From: Vreelandella stevensii S18214
GTDB taxonomy: Bacteria > Pseudomonadota > Gammaproteobacteria > Pseudomonadales > Halomonadaceae
DNA: 64,000 nucleotides
NCBI RefSeq assembly: GCF_000275725.1
Contig: NZ_AJTS01000036.1
Span: 62,001-126,000 of the forward strand
Direction: 5' to 3'
Made by a program: the position numbers and the translations under genes. Below, in pieces: positions 50,378-59,999 of this stretch. The notes below the pieces were generated by a model. It saw nothing but the letters and a program-made list of their open reading frames with translations, did no database searches and was not told where the DNA came from. Within the stretch, counting starts at the first letter, position 1; every line of letters begins with the position of its first letter.

Positions 50378-51435
50378 AGCCCGGCCCTCATGGCCAGCCC
50401 ACCGGCGGTCAGCATGGCAGGCGCATCATTGGTGAGGCCTTCGATGTTGAGCCGTTTGTTGATCCGCATGCGCTGAAAGGGGTTGGCGATGGTCACCGAC
50501 ATGCCGCTATCGTCGGCGATGCGTTCTGCCAACCCGGGAATCACGCTGGACCCGCCAGCCAGAACGATATGCTGCACTTCGTGCTGGCGGCCAGCGGTGT
50601 AGTAAAGCTGCAGAGAGCGCCCTACCTGTTGCACGACCGTATCGAGAAACGGATTGAGCACTCTCTCCTGATAGTCATCGGGCAAGCCGCCGCGTTTCTT
50701 GGCAAACCCGGCTTCTTCGATACTGAGCGAATAGTGATCGCGGATGGCGTCGGTCAACTGCTTTCCGCCAAAGACCGTGTCGCGGCTATAGACGATATGA
50801 CCACCGCGCACCACATGGAACGCATTCATATTGGCGCCGATATCCACCAGCCCCACGCAGGCGTTGGGGTCACTATCTACCTTCAACTGACGGCGCAGCT
50901 CGGCCAGCGAGCGTTCCATGGCAAAGGTTTCCACGTCCACCACGGCGGGTTCGAGCCCCGCACGCTCCAGGGTTTCGGTGAGCTGAGAGACGTCCTGCTG
51001 GCGGCAAGCGACCAGGATGACCTGCTGCTGCTCTTCATCGAAAGGCGCAGGGCCCAGGCAGTGAAAATCGAACGCCACTTCATTGAACGGAAAGGGGATA
51101 TGGCGGTCAGACTCGGCGATGATCCGCTCTTCTATTTCGTCTTCGCTGAGCGAGACGGGAAATTGCAGCGTTTTGGTAATCGCGGCGCTGGCGGGAACGG
51201 CAACGGCCGCCTTACGGGTCGAAGGCTTGGCATGCTCTACTGCCCGACTCAACACGCTGGCCACATCGTTGATATCTCGGATACGCCGCTCGACCACTGC
51301 GCCTTCACGCAGGGGTCGCACGGCGTAGCTTTCTACCTGAAAATTGTCATTGCTCTGCTTGAGTTCGAGCAGCTTGACGGTCGCCGAGGTAATATCGACA
51401 CCAATCAACCCTTTACTGGGTGTTAGTAAGCGCAT
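50374..51435 (-). CDS. pilM: PilM, actin-like type IV pilus assembly ATPase-fold protein
   Basis: A 353-residue protein of the FtsA/actin fold, starting with GLIGVDITSATVKLLEL (phosphate-binding loop). It also carries VDIGANMNAFHVV and VLAGGSSVIPGLAERI. It caps the cytoplasmic tail of PilN. It is the first gene of pilMNOPQ-aroKB and divergent from the PBP1a gene, so 51436-51626 holds both promoters. Confidence 0.95.
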   Translation of the reverse strand: MRLLTPSKGLIGVDITSATVKLLELKQSNDNFQVESYAVRPLREGAVVERRIRDINDVASVLSRAVEHAKPSTRKAAVAVPASAAITKTLQFPVSLSEDEIEERIIAESDRHIPFPFNEVAFDFHCLGPAPFDEEQQQVILVACRQQDVSQLTETLERAGLEPAVVDVETFAMERSLAELRRQLKVDSDPNACVGLVDIGANMNAFHVVRGGHIVYSRDTVFGGKQLTDAIRDHYSLSIEEAGFAKKRGGLPDDYQERVLNPFLDTVVQQVGRSLQLYYTAGRQHEVQHIVLAGGSSVIPGLAERIADDSGMSVTIANPFQRMRINKRLNIEGLTNDAPAMLTAGGLAMRAGL

Positions 51436-51626
51436 GTTGAGTTCGGCTCCGCCTGCCTATCGTGCAAGTTTCGAGGTTACATGATTTTTGCTTAAGGCAC
51501 ACGCCAATGCCTCTACGCCATATCAACACTGGTGGCCGCTGCTTCCCCTTCCTATAATGGCAGCCATTGCGCGCTATGGCGGTTACACCACCATACCTAC
51601 TCTCTTTTCATGGGTGCCCACTGTTC

Positions 51627-54155
51627 ATGACGTTTTTACGAACTCTAGTGCTGTCGCTATTTTCGCTGGTCGTTGCGCTGATGGGCGCCACGGTACTGGC
51701 GGTCATCGGCGCAGCGATCTATTTCTCTCCGGGGTTACCCGACGTTCGGCAACTGCAGAATTTCGAGCTACACACACCGCTCCGTATCTACACCAATGAC
51801 GGCAAGCTGATTGGCGAGTTTGGTGAAGAGCGCCGCATGGCGATCGACTTCGATGAAATCCCGGACAACATGGTCAACGCGCTGATTGCCGCCGAGGACG
51901 CCAGCTTCTTCAACCATGCCGGTGTCGACCCTCGTGGCCTGGCCCGGGCAGCGGTCGAGCTGGTACAGAGCGGTGGTGCCATTCAGTCCGGTGGTTCCAC
52001 CATCACCATGCAGGTGGCACGTAACTACATGCTGACGCTGGATCAGACGTTCACGCGTAAAATACGCGAGATCCTGCTGGCCCTGCAGATGGAAAAAGTG
52101 CTCAGCAAAGAGGAGATCTTCGAGCTCTACGTCAACAAGATCTTCCTTGGCAACCGCGCCTACGGTATCGCCGCGGCAGCGGAAACCTACTACAACAAGC
52201 CGCTGGCCGAGCTGAGTCTGGCCGAAACCGCCATGATTGCAGGCCTGCCCAAGGCGCCGTCTGCCTTCAACCCGCTGGCCAACTCCGAGCGCTCGCTGAT
52301 TCGCCGTAACTGGATCCTGTTCCGGATGCGCGAACTGGGCTACATCGATAACGAAGCGTACCAGGCCTCGGTGCAGGCCCCGGTCACCGCCCGTCGTCAC
52401 TTCACCCAAACCGAAGTGGATGCCGCCTACGTCTCGGAGATGGCGCGCCAGTACGCAATCGAGCGCTTTGGTGATACGGCATACACCGGTGGCTATCGCA
52501 TTTACACCACTATCGACAGCACCATGCAGCCCTTCGCCCGTCAGGCGCTGGCCAACGGCCTGATTGCCTATGACCTGCGTCATGGCTGGCGTGGTGCCGA
52601 GCAGCGTGAAATTGCGTCCAGTCTGGTCGAAGCTCAGGAACAGACCAACACCCAGGGCTTAGAAGAAGAGCTCTCGGAGTCTCCTGAAATTCGCCAGACC
52701 GCCCGCCAGGCCGCCCAGCGCAGCCAGACGGAAGTGGACGGTGTCGATGGCGACGTGAGTAACTGGCTGCAGGTACTCGAGCGTACGCCCAACTACGGCC
52801 TGCTGCGCCCCGCCATCGTGGTCGAAAGCAGTGGCCGTGAAATGCAGGTACTCACCCGTGGCGGTGAACTGCACACCATCACCTGGAGCGGCTTGAGCTG
52901 GGCGCGCCCCTACCTCAGCCCGCGCAGCCGCGGCGCCGAACCCAGCAGCGCCAGCCAGATTGCCGAGCGTGGCGACCTGATTCGCGTCATCGAGAACGAC
53001 GATGGCTCCTTGCGCCTTTCCCAGCGCCCGGATGCCGAAGGCTCACTGGTAGCCCAGGACCCGCGTACCGGTGCGATTCTGGCCCTGCAAGGTGGCTTCG
53101 ACTTCAACGCCAGCAAGTTCAACCGCGCCGTACAGGCGCAGCGCCAGTCGGGCTCCATCTTCAAGCCGTTCATCTATCTGGCGGCGCTGGAAGATGGCGA
53201 AATGAACGCCGCCAGTGTGGTCAATGACGCACCGGTAGTGCTGGACGACGGCAGCAACGCCCTGTGGCGCCCGGTGAACTCCAGCCGTGACTTCCAGGGC
53301 CCCATGCGCCTGCGCCCCGCGCTGGCTCGCTCTCGCAACCTGGTCACCATTCGTGTGCTGCAGACCATGGGGCTGGATCACACCATCCAGTACCTGGAAG
53401 GGTTTGGGTTTGCGCCCCAGCGCCTGCCACGTGGCCTGTCGCTGGCGCTGGGCAGTGCCGACCTGACGCCGCTGGAAATGACCAATGCCTACGCCGTGAT
53501 TGCCAACGGCGGCTTCCAGGTCTCCCCCTGGTTCATCGACCGGATTACCCGCGACGATGACAACGAAGTGATCGACGAAGCCACCCCGCAAGTGGCCTGT
53601 GCCAGCTGTGCCGAAGGCCAGGAAACCGTGGAAATCGATGGCAAGACCTACCCCGTTGCTCCCCGCGTGGCCGATGCGGCGGCGGTGTATATCCTGCGTG
53701 ACATGCTGCGTGACGTCATTACCTCGGGCACTGGCCGTGCAGCGCTCAGCCTGAATCGCGATGACATCGTGGGCAAGACGGGCACCACCAACAGCCAACG
53801 CGATGCCTGGTTCGCGGGCTTCAACGGCGACCTGGTGACCACCGTTTGGGTGGGCAAGGACAGCAATGAAACCATCGCCGAGTACGGTGCCAATGCCGCC
53901 CTGCCCATCTGGATAGAGTTCATGGGGGATGCCCTGGCAGGCTCGCCCTCAGCGATCCCCGAGCGGCCTTCCACGGTCATATCGGCACGCGTGGACGCCT
54001 CCACTGGGCGACGCCTGCACGATGACCAGTCAGGCGGTATTTCCGAGCTGTTCCACCGCGACCACTTGCCGGACTATCAGGCCCGAGGCATCAGCCAGGA
54101 GCTGGAAGAAGCCAGCGGCTCGCAGGGGTCAGGCGCGGCAGAGTCGATCTTCTAA
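51627..54155 (+). CDS. mrcA: Penicillin-binding protein 1A (bifunctional peptidoglycan synthase)
   Basis: An 842-residue class A PBP. An N-terminal membrane anchor (about 5-32) precedes a GT51 glycosyltransferase with catalytic E90 in AAEDASFF and the motif QSGGSTITMQVARN. An OB-like insert follows. The transpeptidase has nucleophile S510 (SIFK), SRN and KTG at 717-719. It polymerises and cross-links peptidoglycan. The ATG at 51627 gives the membrane anchor directly. The gene is divergent from pilMNOPQ, as in Pseudomonas. Confidence 0.96.
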   Translation: MTFLRTLVLSLFSLVVALMGATVLAVIGAAIYFSPGLPDVRQLQNFELHTPLRIYTNDGKLIGEFGEERRMAIDFDEIPDNMVNALIAAEDASFFNHAGVDPRGLARAAVELVQSGGAIQSGGSTITMQVARNYMLTLDQTFTRKIREILLALQMEKVLSKEEIFELYVNKIFLGNRAYGIAAAAETYYNKPLAELSLAETAMIAGLPKAPSAFNPLANSERSLIRRNWILFRMRELGYIDNEAYQASVQAPVTARRHFTQTEVDAAYVSEMARQYAIERFGDTAYTGGYRIYTTIDSTMQPFARQALANGLIAYDLRHGWRGAEQREIASSLVEAQEQTNTQGLEEELSESPEIRQTARQAAQRSQTEVDGVDGDVSNWLQVLERTPNYGLLRPAIVVESSGREMQVLTRGGELHTITWSGLSWARPYLSPRSRGAEPSSASQIAERGDLIRVIENDDGSLRLSQRPDAEGSLVAQDPRTGAILALQGGFDFNASKFNRAVQAQRQSGSIFKPFIYLAALEDGEMNAASVVNDAPVVLDDGSNALWRPVNSSRDFQGPMRLRPALARSRNLVTIRVLQTMGLDHTIQYLEGFGFAPQRLPRGLSLALGSADLTPLEMTNAYAVIANGGFQVSPWFIDRITRDDDNEVIDEATPQVACASCAEGQETVEIDGKTYPVAPRVADAAAVYILRDMLRDVITSGTGRAALSLNRDDIVGKTGTTNSQRDAWFAGFNGDLVTTVWVGKDSNETIAEYGANAALPIWIEFMGDALAGSPSAIPERPSTVISARVDASTGRRLHDDQSGGISELFHRDHLPDYQARGISQELEEASGSQGSGAAESIF

Positions 54156-54206
54156 CCGCCCGTCAGGACCGCGCTGCGAAATAGCCTGGCCTGAACCGCA
54201 GGCATG

Positions 54207-54246
54207 AAAAAGCCCGGGAACCTCTCAAGGTTTCCGGGCTTTCTTT
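54207..54246. terminator. Bidirectional terminator between mrcA and the TRAP permease gene
   Basis: AGCCCGGGAACCT and AGGTTTCCGGGCT pair (one G-U) around a short loop, with A-rich left and T-rich right flanks. It ends both convergent transcripts. Confidence 0.88.
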
Positions 54247-54258
54247 TAGGGATGGCCG

Positions 54259-56271
54259 TTAGCTCGTTACGCTCAGATTTTCACGACGGCTGGCCTGCCA
54301 GTTGGCTGCGATGACCACGCTCATGACCACCACACCGGCGATTTCTGTCCACAGGCTGGGGTAGAACACCGCGAAGATCGCGCCGCCAATGGCCAAACGC
54401 GGCAACCACGACATGCGCGTAAACAGATAGCCCTCCAGCGAAGCGGCAAACGCCCCCAGCGCCAGGATGGCAATGACCCCGTTCCAGATCACCACCGGCA
54501 CCGGGCCACCCACGATGATTTCCGGGTTGAACACCATGAACAGCGGAATCAGGTAGAGGCCCTTGGCAAACTTCCACGCCTGCACGCCGGTCTCCATGGG
54601 TTTACTGCCCGCAATCGCTGCCCCGGCAAAGCCTGCCAGGGCGATGGGAGGCGTCACGTTGGAGTCCTGGGAGTACCAGAACACCACCAGGTGAGCGATC
54701 AGCAGCGGCACGCCGAACTCGGCGGTCAAGGCCGGACCAACCAGTACGATCAGCACGATATAGCTGGCCGTTACGGGCAGCCCCATGCCCAGAATCAAGC
54801 TCGCCAGCAGGACCATCACCAGCGCCAGCACCAGGTTACCGCCAGAGAAGGCCAGCATCATGGAGGAGAACTTGAGCCCCAGGCCGGTCAGCCCTACGAC
54901 GCCTACGATGATGCCCGCTACGGCACAGGCCATGGAAACCGCCACGGCATTGCGCGCGCCCAGCTCCAGCCCTTGCACAAGCTTCACCAACCCTGCCCAC
55001 AGCACGCCCCTGGTGCGCTCCAGGGTCACGGGCTGGCCCTGTTTGGGGGCCACGAAGAAGTACCACAGCGCGTAGCGAATCACCGCCACGGCAATCATGG
55101 TCACCACCGCGTAGTAGCCCACTCGCATGGGCGACATGCTCATGGCCAACAGCCATACCAGCACCGCCAGCGGCAGCAGAAAATGCCAGCCATCCTTCAT
55201 CACCTGGCGCATCTGCGGCAGCTCGCTTTTGGCCATGCCCTGCATGCCTTGCTTCAAGGCAATGATATGCACGAACAGATACACCGTGGCAAAGTACATG
55301 ATGGCCGGCAGAATACTGATCTTGACGATTTCCAGGTACGGCGTATTGGTGTACTCGGCAATCAGGAACGCCCCGGCCCCCATCAGCGGCGGCATGATCT
55401 GCCCACCGGTAGAGGCCGCCGCCTCGATGCCTCCCGCCTGCTTCGGCTTATAGCCCAGCTTTTTCATCAGCGGAATAGTGAACGCCCCCGTGGTCACCAC
55501 GTTGGCGATGGCACTGCCAGAAATCGACCCCATGCCCGCAGATGCCAGCACCGCCGCCTTCGCCGGGCCACCACGCTGCCTGCCCGTGGCTGCGTACGCC
55601 ATATCGATGAAAAACTTGCCCGCCCCCGTGCTTTCCAGGAACGCGCCAAACAGGACGAAAATGAAGATATAGGTTGCCGCCACGCCCAGCGGTAGGCCGA
55701 AGATACCTTCCTGCCCCAGATAAAGCTGGCCCGCCACGCGGTCGAGGCTGTAGCCACGGTGGGCCAGAATGCCGGGCATCCACTCGCCCAGCCAAGGCAG
55801 CTCGCCCCTTGGCCCGGCAAAGGCATAGATGATCGCCAGAAGGCCAATGATCGTCATGCCCAGGCCCACCGCACGGCGACTGGCTTCCAGTACGGTCACC
55901 GTGGCAATACAGGCCACCAGAATGTCCGTCTCGTTCCAGAACCCGGCGCGGCTGAAAATGGCGTCCAGGTTGAGCACCAGATACCCCCCGGTGATCAGCG
56001 CCCCGGCAAAAAAGATAAGATCGATCCCCCAGCCCAGCACACCGCGTTTACGGTGAGGGCCAAAGGCAGGAAACATCATGAAGGCCAACAGCATGATCAG
56101 CGCAAGGTGGATACTACGCTGATAGAAGAGACCCAGGGGTTGAATACCCGCAGAATAGAGCTGGAATAACGAAAGCCCCACGGCAACAATGGTGATACAC
56201 CACAGCACGATGCGGGGTTGAATCGCATTCCCGCCCGGCATGATGACCGGCGGTGGAGTGGATTCGTTCAT
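54259..56271 (-). CDS. TRAP transporter fused permease (TAXI type, DctQM fusion)
   Basis: A 670-residue membrane protein combining the small (about four helices) and large (about twelve helices) TRAP permease subunits. It has motifs such as GSISGSAIANVVTTGAFTIP, GGQIMPPLMGAGAFLIAEY and LILGMGLPVTASYIV. It uses an ion gradient to import an organic acid delivered by a TAXI receptor. The ATG at 56271 has GAGGAC upstream. It is the last gene of the minus-strand arm lhgO-TAXI-DUF1850-permease; that context suggests glutarate, 2-hydroxyglutarate or a related dicarboxylate as substrate (inference). Confidence 0.92.
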   Translation of the reverse strand: MNESTPPPVIMPGGNAIQPRIVLWCITIVAVGLSLFQLYSAGIQPLGLFYQRSIHLALIMLLAFMMFPAFGPHRKRGVLGWGIDLIFFAGALITGGYLVLNLDAIFSRAGFWNETDILVACIATVTVLEASRRAVGLGMTIIGLLAIIYAFAGPRGELPWLGEWMPGILAHRGYSLDRVAGQLYLGQEGIFGLPLGVAATYIFIFVLFGAFLESTGAGKFFIDMAYAATGRQRGGPAKAAVLASAGMGSISGSAIANVVTTGAFTIPLMKKLGYKPKQAGGIEAAASTGGQIMPPLMGAGAFLIAEYTNTPYLEIVKISILPAIMYFATVYLFVHIIALKQGMQGMAKSELPQMRQVMKDGWHFLLPLAVLVWLLAMSMSPMRVGYYAVVTMIAVAVIRYALWYFFVAPKQGQPVTLERTRGVLWAGLVKLVQGLELGARNAVAVSMACAVAGIIVGVVGLTGLGLKFSSMMLAFSGGNLVLALVMVLLASLILGMGLPVTASYIVLIVLVGPALTAEFGVPLLIAHLVVFWYSQDSNVTPPIALAGFAGAAIAGSKPMETGVQAWKFAKGLYLIPLFMVFNPEIIVGGPVPVVIWNGVIAILALGAFAASLEGYLFTRMSWLPRLAIGGAIFAVFYPSLWTEIAGVVVMSVVIAANWQASRRENLSVTS

Positions 56272-56364
56272 GAAGTCCTCGGAAGCGTTAGCAAACTTAT
56301 ACGTTATGTAATAACGCCAGGCGTGGTACACCCGGCTTTATATGATGTGCTTGGCATCAGGCTG

Positions 56365-56886
56365 TCATTGACAGATATCGTCATGGGGTAAAACGTCGCG
56401 AGCCTCCATCAGTTGAATCGTGACACGCTGCCCGGCCACCCGCTCGCTCAAGCTGCACACGGCATGCTCACCATCGGGCCAGATGACCTGATGGTTTACC
56501 GCGAGAGCCCCCACCCGTAGCGCGTAGCGGTTATTGGGCACTGCTTCGTTGATAGCATCGATCCAGTAGCCACCCTCCCCATCCGACACTTGCTCGCCAC
56601 GGCCCAGGACATGCCCGAGCCCAGCGGCAAAATCCGGCTGATGGCTACGCTCCAGCTGCAGCGTTCCTGCCGCATTGCGGTAGCAGTCCAGGACCGTGAA
56701 ATGCTTCACCGAGTGCTGCCACTGGATGCACCAGCGGCTGCCGCTGGGTGCCGCGACATTCAGCAGCGCCTGATGCTCTTCCGTCGTGACGACCAGACGC
56801 TGCGACGCCGAAGCAGGGGCGGTCCCCGCTTCGGCGCACATGCCGCTCATCGAGAAAAGCGCCACCAGTGGAAAACACCACCGCAT
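56365..56886 (-). CDS. DUF1850 domain protein associated with TAXI-TRAP transporters
   Basis: A 173-residue secreted protein with a signal peptide (about 1-20) and the DUF1850 pattern WCIQWQHSVKHFTVLDCY near residues 52-70. Members are commonly found between the TAXI receptor and the fused permease, as here, but their function is unknown; an accessory role in transport is inferred only from position. The ATG at 56886 opens the signal peptide. It begins 13 bp after the receptor gene's stop. Confidence 0.82.
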   Translation of the reverse strand: MRWCFPLVALFSMSGMCAEAGTAPASASQRLVVTTEEHQALLNVAAPSGSRWCIQWQHSVKHFTVLDCYRNAAGTLQLERSHQPDFAAGLGHVLGRGEQVSDGEGGYWIDAINEAVPNNRYALRVGALAVNHQVIWPDGEHAVCSLSERVAGQRVTIQLMEARDVLPHDDICQ

Positions 56887-56899
56887 AGCGGCTCCGCGA

Positions 56900-57859
56900 T
56901 TAGGGGCGCAGGTTGTCAGGGATATCCGCACCGACTTCTTCGAAGTAGCGGATAGCGCCCGGATGCAGCGGCACCGGCGTAGAGCCCATGGTGAACTCGA
57001 CGGTAGTGTCGTTGGCAGCCGGGTGAACGGCGATCAGCTCATCGATGTTTTCGAACAGCAGCTGGGTCAGTTGGTAGGCCAGCTCTTCGTCCAAATCGGC
57101 GTTGACGACCAGTACGTTAGGAATACCAATGGTCTGGACCGCTTCGTCCATGCCGTCGTACATGCCCGCGGCCAGTTCATAAGGGGCGAACACCGCTTCC
57201 ACTTCCTGGGCGTTGGCAATCTCTTCATCGGACAGGCCGATCAGGCGAATGTCGCGCGTGGCAGCAAGGTTGAGAATCGAGCTGGTGGGCGGACCAACGC
57301 TCCAGAAACCGGCGTCGATATCGCCATCACGGATGGCATCAGCGGTTTCGTTGAAGTTCAGGCGCTGGGGAGTGAAGTCGCTGTAGCTGACGCCGTTGGC
57401 TTCCAGCAGGGCACGCGCGTTCAGCTCGGTACCACTGCCCGGCGCACCCACGGAAACACGCTTGCCCGCCAGGTCCGCAATGCTGTGAATGTCGGAATCG
57501 GCCAGGGTCACGAGCTGTACCGCGTTCGGGTAGACCGAGGCCAGCGCACGGGTATTCTCGATCTGACGACCTTCAAAATCACCCGTGCCGGTATAGGCCT
57601 GGTAGGCGGTATCGGCCAGCACCAAGGCCAGGTCGGCATCACCGCGCATGATCAGCCCCATGTTCTCGACGGAAGCACCGGTCACTTCGGCGGTCGCCTG
57701 AGCGCCATCGATATGGTTGTTGATCATTTCGGCAAAGCCACCACCGATCGGGTAGTAAACGCCGCCGGTACCGCCGGTCGCAATGGAGAGCTGCTGGGCG
57801 CTGGCGGGCAGTGCAGCCGCCAACATGGTCGCTGCAACGGTGTATTTTAGTTTGTTCAT
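56900..57859 (-). CDS. TAXI family TRAP transporter solute-binding protein
   Basis: A 319-residue periplasmic receptor with a signal peptide cut near ASAQQ (residue 21-22). It has the TAXI start LSIATGGTGGVYYPIGGGFAE, then IADLAGKRVSVGAPGSGTELNARALL. It captures the substrate for the fused permease two genes downstream. GGAGG precedes the ATG. It lies 131 bp after lhgO, across a hairpin, on the same strand. The ligand cannot be read from sequence. Confidence 0.92.
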   Translation of the reverse strand: MNKLKYTVAATMLAAALPASAQQLSIATGGTGGVYYPIGGGFAEMINNHIDGAQATAEVTGASVENMGLIMRGDADLALVLADTAYQAYTGTGDFEGRQIENTRALASVYPNAVQLVTLADSDIHSIADLAGKRVSVGAPGSGTELNARALLEANGVSYSDFTPQRLNFNETADAIRDGDIDAGFWSVGPPTSSILNLAATRDIRLIGLSDEEIANAQEVEAVFAPYELAAGMYDGMDEAVQTIGIPNVLVVNADLDEELAYQLTQLLFENIDELIAVHPAANDTTVEFTMGSTPVPLHPGAIRYFEEVGADIPDNLRP

Positions 57860-57925
57860 TGGAATTGCCTCCGTCCTGCTTGGACTTATTGATTATGGTT
57901 GACGTAAAGGAGGTAAGAAGCCAGT

Positions 57926-57953
57926 TTCTCGCCGCCGTCAGCGGCGTCGAGAA
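57926..57953 (-). promoter_or_regulatory. Hairpin in the leader of the transporter genes
   Basis: TTCTCG and CGCCG pair with CGGCG and CGAGAA, with one internal mismatch, between lhgO and the receptor gene. There is no T run, so it could be a partial terminator or a stability element setting receptor levels above or below lhgO. Confidence 0.45.
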
Positions 57954-57990
57954 CGGTATTTAAACGTTAGCACGGCAGTTGCGTTAGATA

Positions 57991-59184
57991 CTAATCCAAC
58001 AACGTTTTCACCTGCTCCACGATATGCGCACCAATGGGTAGCGCCGAGGTCGCCGCAGGCGATGGCGCATTGCCCACGTTGACCGTGCGCGGAGTATTCA
58101 CGAACAGGAAGTCATCCACCAGCCGACCATCGTTGGAGACCGCCTGAGCGCGTACGCCCGCCGGGTAAGGGGTCAAATCCTCCTGGGTCAGGCTCGGGCA
58201 GTACTTGCGTACCAGCTCCAGATAGCCGCGCTTGTAGAGCGAGTTTTTCATTTCCACCAGTCCAGGCTTGAGATGCTTGCCCAGCACTTTCAGGATGCCT
58301 GGGTGGCTGAACATCTGCCCCATATCGCGTAGCGACATGTCCTGCTTGCGATACCCTTCGCGCTTGAGCGCCAGCACCGCATTGGGCCCAACGGTAACCG
58401 TCCCGTCGATCATGCGGGTGAGGTGAACACCCAAAAAAGGCATGGCGGGGTCGGGAATCGGGTAGATCAGGTGGTTGACGATGCGGTTGTGGTGCTCGGG
58501 AAGCAGGTAGTATTCGCCACGGAAAGGGCAAATCGTGAAGCCGGGATCCTTGCCCAGCATGCGGATCACCCTGTCGGCCATCAACCCCGAGCAGGAGACC
58601 AGGTAGCGGCTGGTGAAGGTCTCGTGCTGGGTGGTCACCACGACCTCATCGGCCCGCTCGTCAAGGCCCGTCACGCAGTGATCGAAGCGAATCTCGCCGC
58701 CCAGCCGGGTGAACTCGTCAGCCATCGCCTGGGTGACTTCGGCATAGTTCACGATGCCGCTGGAAGGCACGAAAATGCCCGCCACACCGGTAATGTTAGG
58801 CTCTCGCTCCTTGAGCGCCGCGGCCTCCAGCCACTCCCGCTCCAGGCCGTTGGCGGCGGTGCGCTCCCAGAGCGCTTCCATACGCTGCTTTTCCAGCGGG
58901 TTGGTGGCCACCAGTAGCTTGCCGCAGATGTCGTAACCCACGCCATGCTGGTCACAGAACTCGCGGGTCGCACGGTTCCCCTCCAGGCAAAACTTCGCTT
59001 TCAGGCTTCCCGGCGTGTAATACACCCCAGCATGAATCACGCCGCTGTTATGGCCGGTTTGATGCTGAGCGGGGCCTGCTTCCTTTTCCAACACCAGCAA
59101 GCGTTTGTCCGGATAGGCCTGTTGCAGCTGCATGGCGGTGGAAAAACCCAGTATGCCGCCGCCGACAATGATGAAATCCCACAT
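57991..59184 (-). CDS. lhgO: L-2-hydroxyglutarate oxidase
   Basis: A 397-residue FAD oxidoreductase of the LhgO (YgaF) family, starting MWDFIIVGGGILGFSTAMQLQ. Other family features are HQTGHNSGVIHAGVYYTPGSLKAKFC, EREPNITGVAGIFVPSSGIVNY and, near the end, NVGNAPSPAATSALPIG. It oxidises L-2-hydroxyglutarate to 2-oxoglutarate and passes electrons to the quinone pool. The ATG at 59184 gives the family N terminus; a TTG upstream is not needed. It is divergent from the GntR regulator. The usual partner csiD/glaH (glutarate hydroxylase) is not in the window. Confidence 0.92.
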   Translation of the reverse strand: MWDFIIVGGGILGFSTAMQLQQAYPDKRLLVLEKEAGPAQHQTGHNSGVIHAGVYYTPGSLKAKFCLEGNRATREFCDQHGVGYDICGKLLVATNPLEKQRMEALWERTAANGLEREWLEAAALKEREPNITGVAGIFVPSSGIVNYAEVTQAMADEFTRLGGEIRFDHCVTGLDERADEVVVTTQHETFTSRYLVSCSGLMADRVIRMLGKDPGFTICPFRGEYYLLPEHHNRIVNHLIYPIPDPAMPFLGVHLTRMIDGTVTVGPNAVLALKREGYRKQDMSLRDMGQMFSHPGILKVLGKHLKPGLVEMKNSLYKRGYLELVRKYCPSLTQEDLTPYPAGVRAQAVSNDGRLVDDFLFVNTPRTVNVGNAPSPAATSALPIGAHIVEQVKTLLD

Positions 59185-59295
59185 GAATGTCGTTACCTGT
59201 GCCAAATTTGCAAAATTTATTGATAATAGCCGTTATTCTACGTTGACCGCCATGCCCCTACATTGGTCTAAGCCACACTGATCCAAGGAGTCCCC
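59185..59295. promoter_or_regulatory. Divergent control region of the glutarate-type cluster
   Basis: This 111-bp spacer separates lhgO from the GntR regulator and must hold both promoters. It contains AAATTTGCAAAATTT, a pair of AAATTT palindromes that could be an operator. A TATTAT -10-like element faces lhgO and TTGACC faces the regulator. Element calls are by eye. Confidence 0.5.
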
Positions 59296-59985
59296 ATGGA
59301 GCACGATGCACCGCGCCAGAACCTGGCGATTAGCGCTTACCACGCGCTCAAGCAGGACATCATTCGTGGCCGCTATGCCCCCGAAGAGAAGCTCTTGATG
59401 AGCCGTTTGAAAGAGTATTACGGCGTGAGCACCGGCCCCCTGCGTGAAGCGCTGTCACAGTTGGTCGCCGACCGACTGGTCGTGGCCATCAGCCAACGGG
59501 GCTACCGGGTGGCGGCCATGTCGCTGGCCGAACTGAACGATATCTACGACGCTCGCGCTCAGTTGGAAGGGCTGATTTTGCGCCTCGCCATCGAACGTGG
59601 CGACGACGACTGGGAAGCCAACGTGCTGGCCACGGCGCACCGCCTGGCCAAAGTCACCGACGTCAGCTCCCCCGACGAACTGCTGGACGGCTGGGATTTA
59701 CGCCACAAGGCGTTCCATACCGCCATTGCCAGCGGCTGCAACTCCCCCCACCTGCTGCAGATGCGCAACACCCTGTTCGATCAGGTAGAGCGCTATCGCC
59801 ACCTGTGGCTGCAAGAGACCGTCATGTCGCCCCAGGCGCTGGACATCAAGCGCCAGGAGCATGCGGCGCTGGTCGACGTCATTCTCGCCCGCAACACCGA
59901 ACAGGCGGCCGACCTGATGCGCGACCACCTGATGACTCCGGTGCCTATCATTACACGGGTACTGCAAGCCCGCGGCATCGATTGA
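59296..59985 (+). CDS. GntR family (FCD/FadR subfamily) transcription regulator, GlaR/CsiR-like
   Basis: A 229-residue regulator. The winged helix-turn-helix (about 12-75) includes LLMSRLKEYYGVSTGPLREALSQL and RGYRVA. The C-terminal FCD ligand domain (about 85-215) carries the metal-binding histidine pattern, including LRHKAFHTAIASGCNS and DLMRDHL. Its overall form resembles GlaR (CsiR), the glutarate-responsive repressor of csiD-lhgO in E. coli. Position at the centre of the divergon supports control of both arms. AAGGAG precedes the ATG. Confidence 0.88.
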   Translation: MEHDAPRQNLAISAYHALKQDIIRGRYAPEEKLLMSRLKEYYGVSTGPLREALSQLVADRLVVAISQRGYRVAAMSLAELNDIYDARAQLEGLILRLAIERGDDDWEANVLATAHRLAKVTDVSSPDELLDGWDLRHKAFHTAIASGCNSPHLLQMRNTLFDQVERYRHLWLQETVMSPQALDIKRQEHAALVDVILARNTEQAADLMRDHLMTPVPIITRVLQARGID

Positions 59986-59999
59986 ATGCCGGGCGATTA

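Noticed and set aside
59200-59235. An IHF-like site in the lhgO-regulator spacer
   Set aside because: The best match to the consensus has a mismatch, and the AT-rich context makes chance matches likely.
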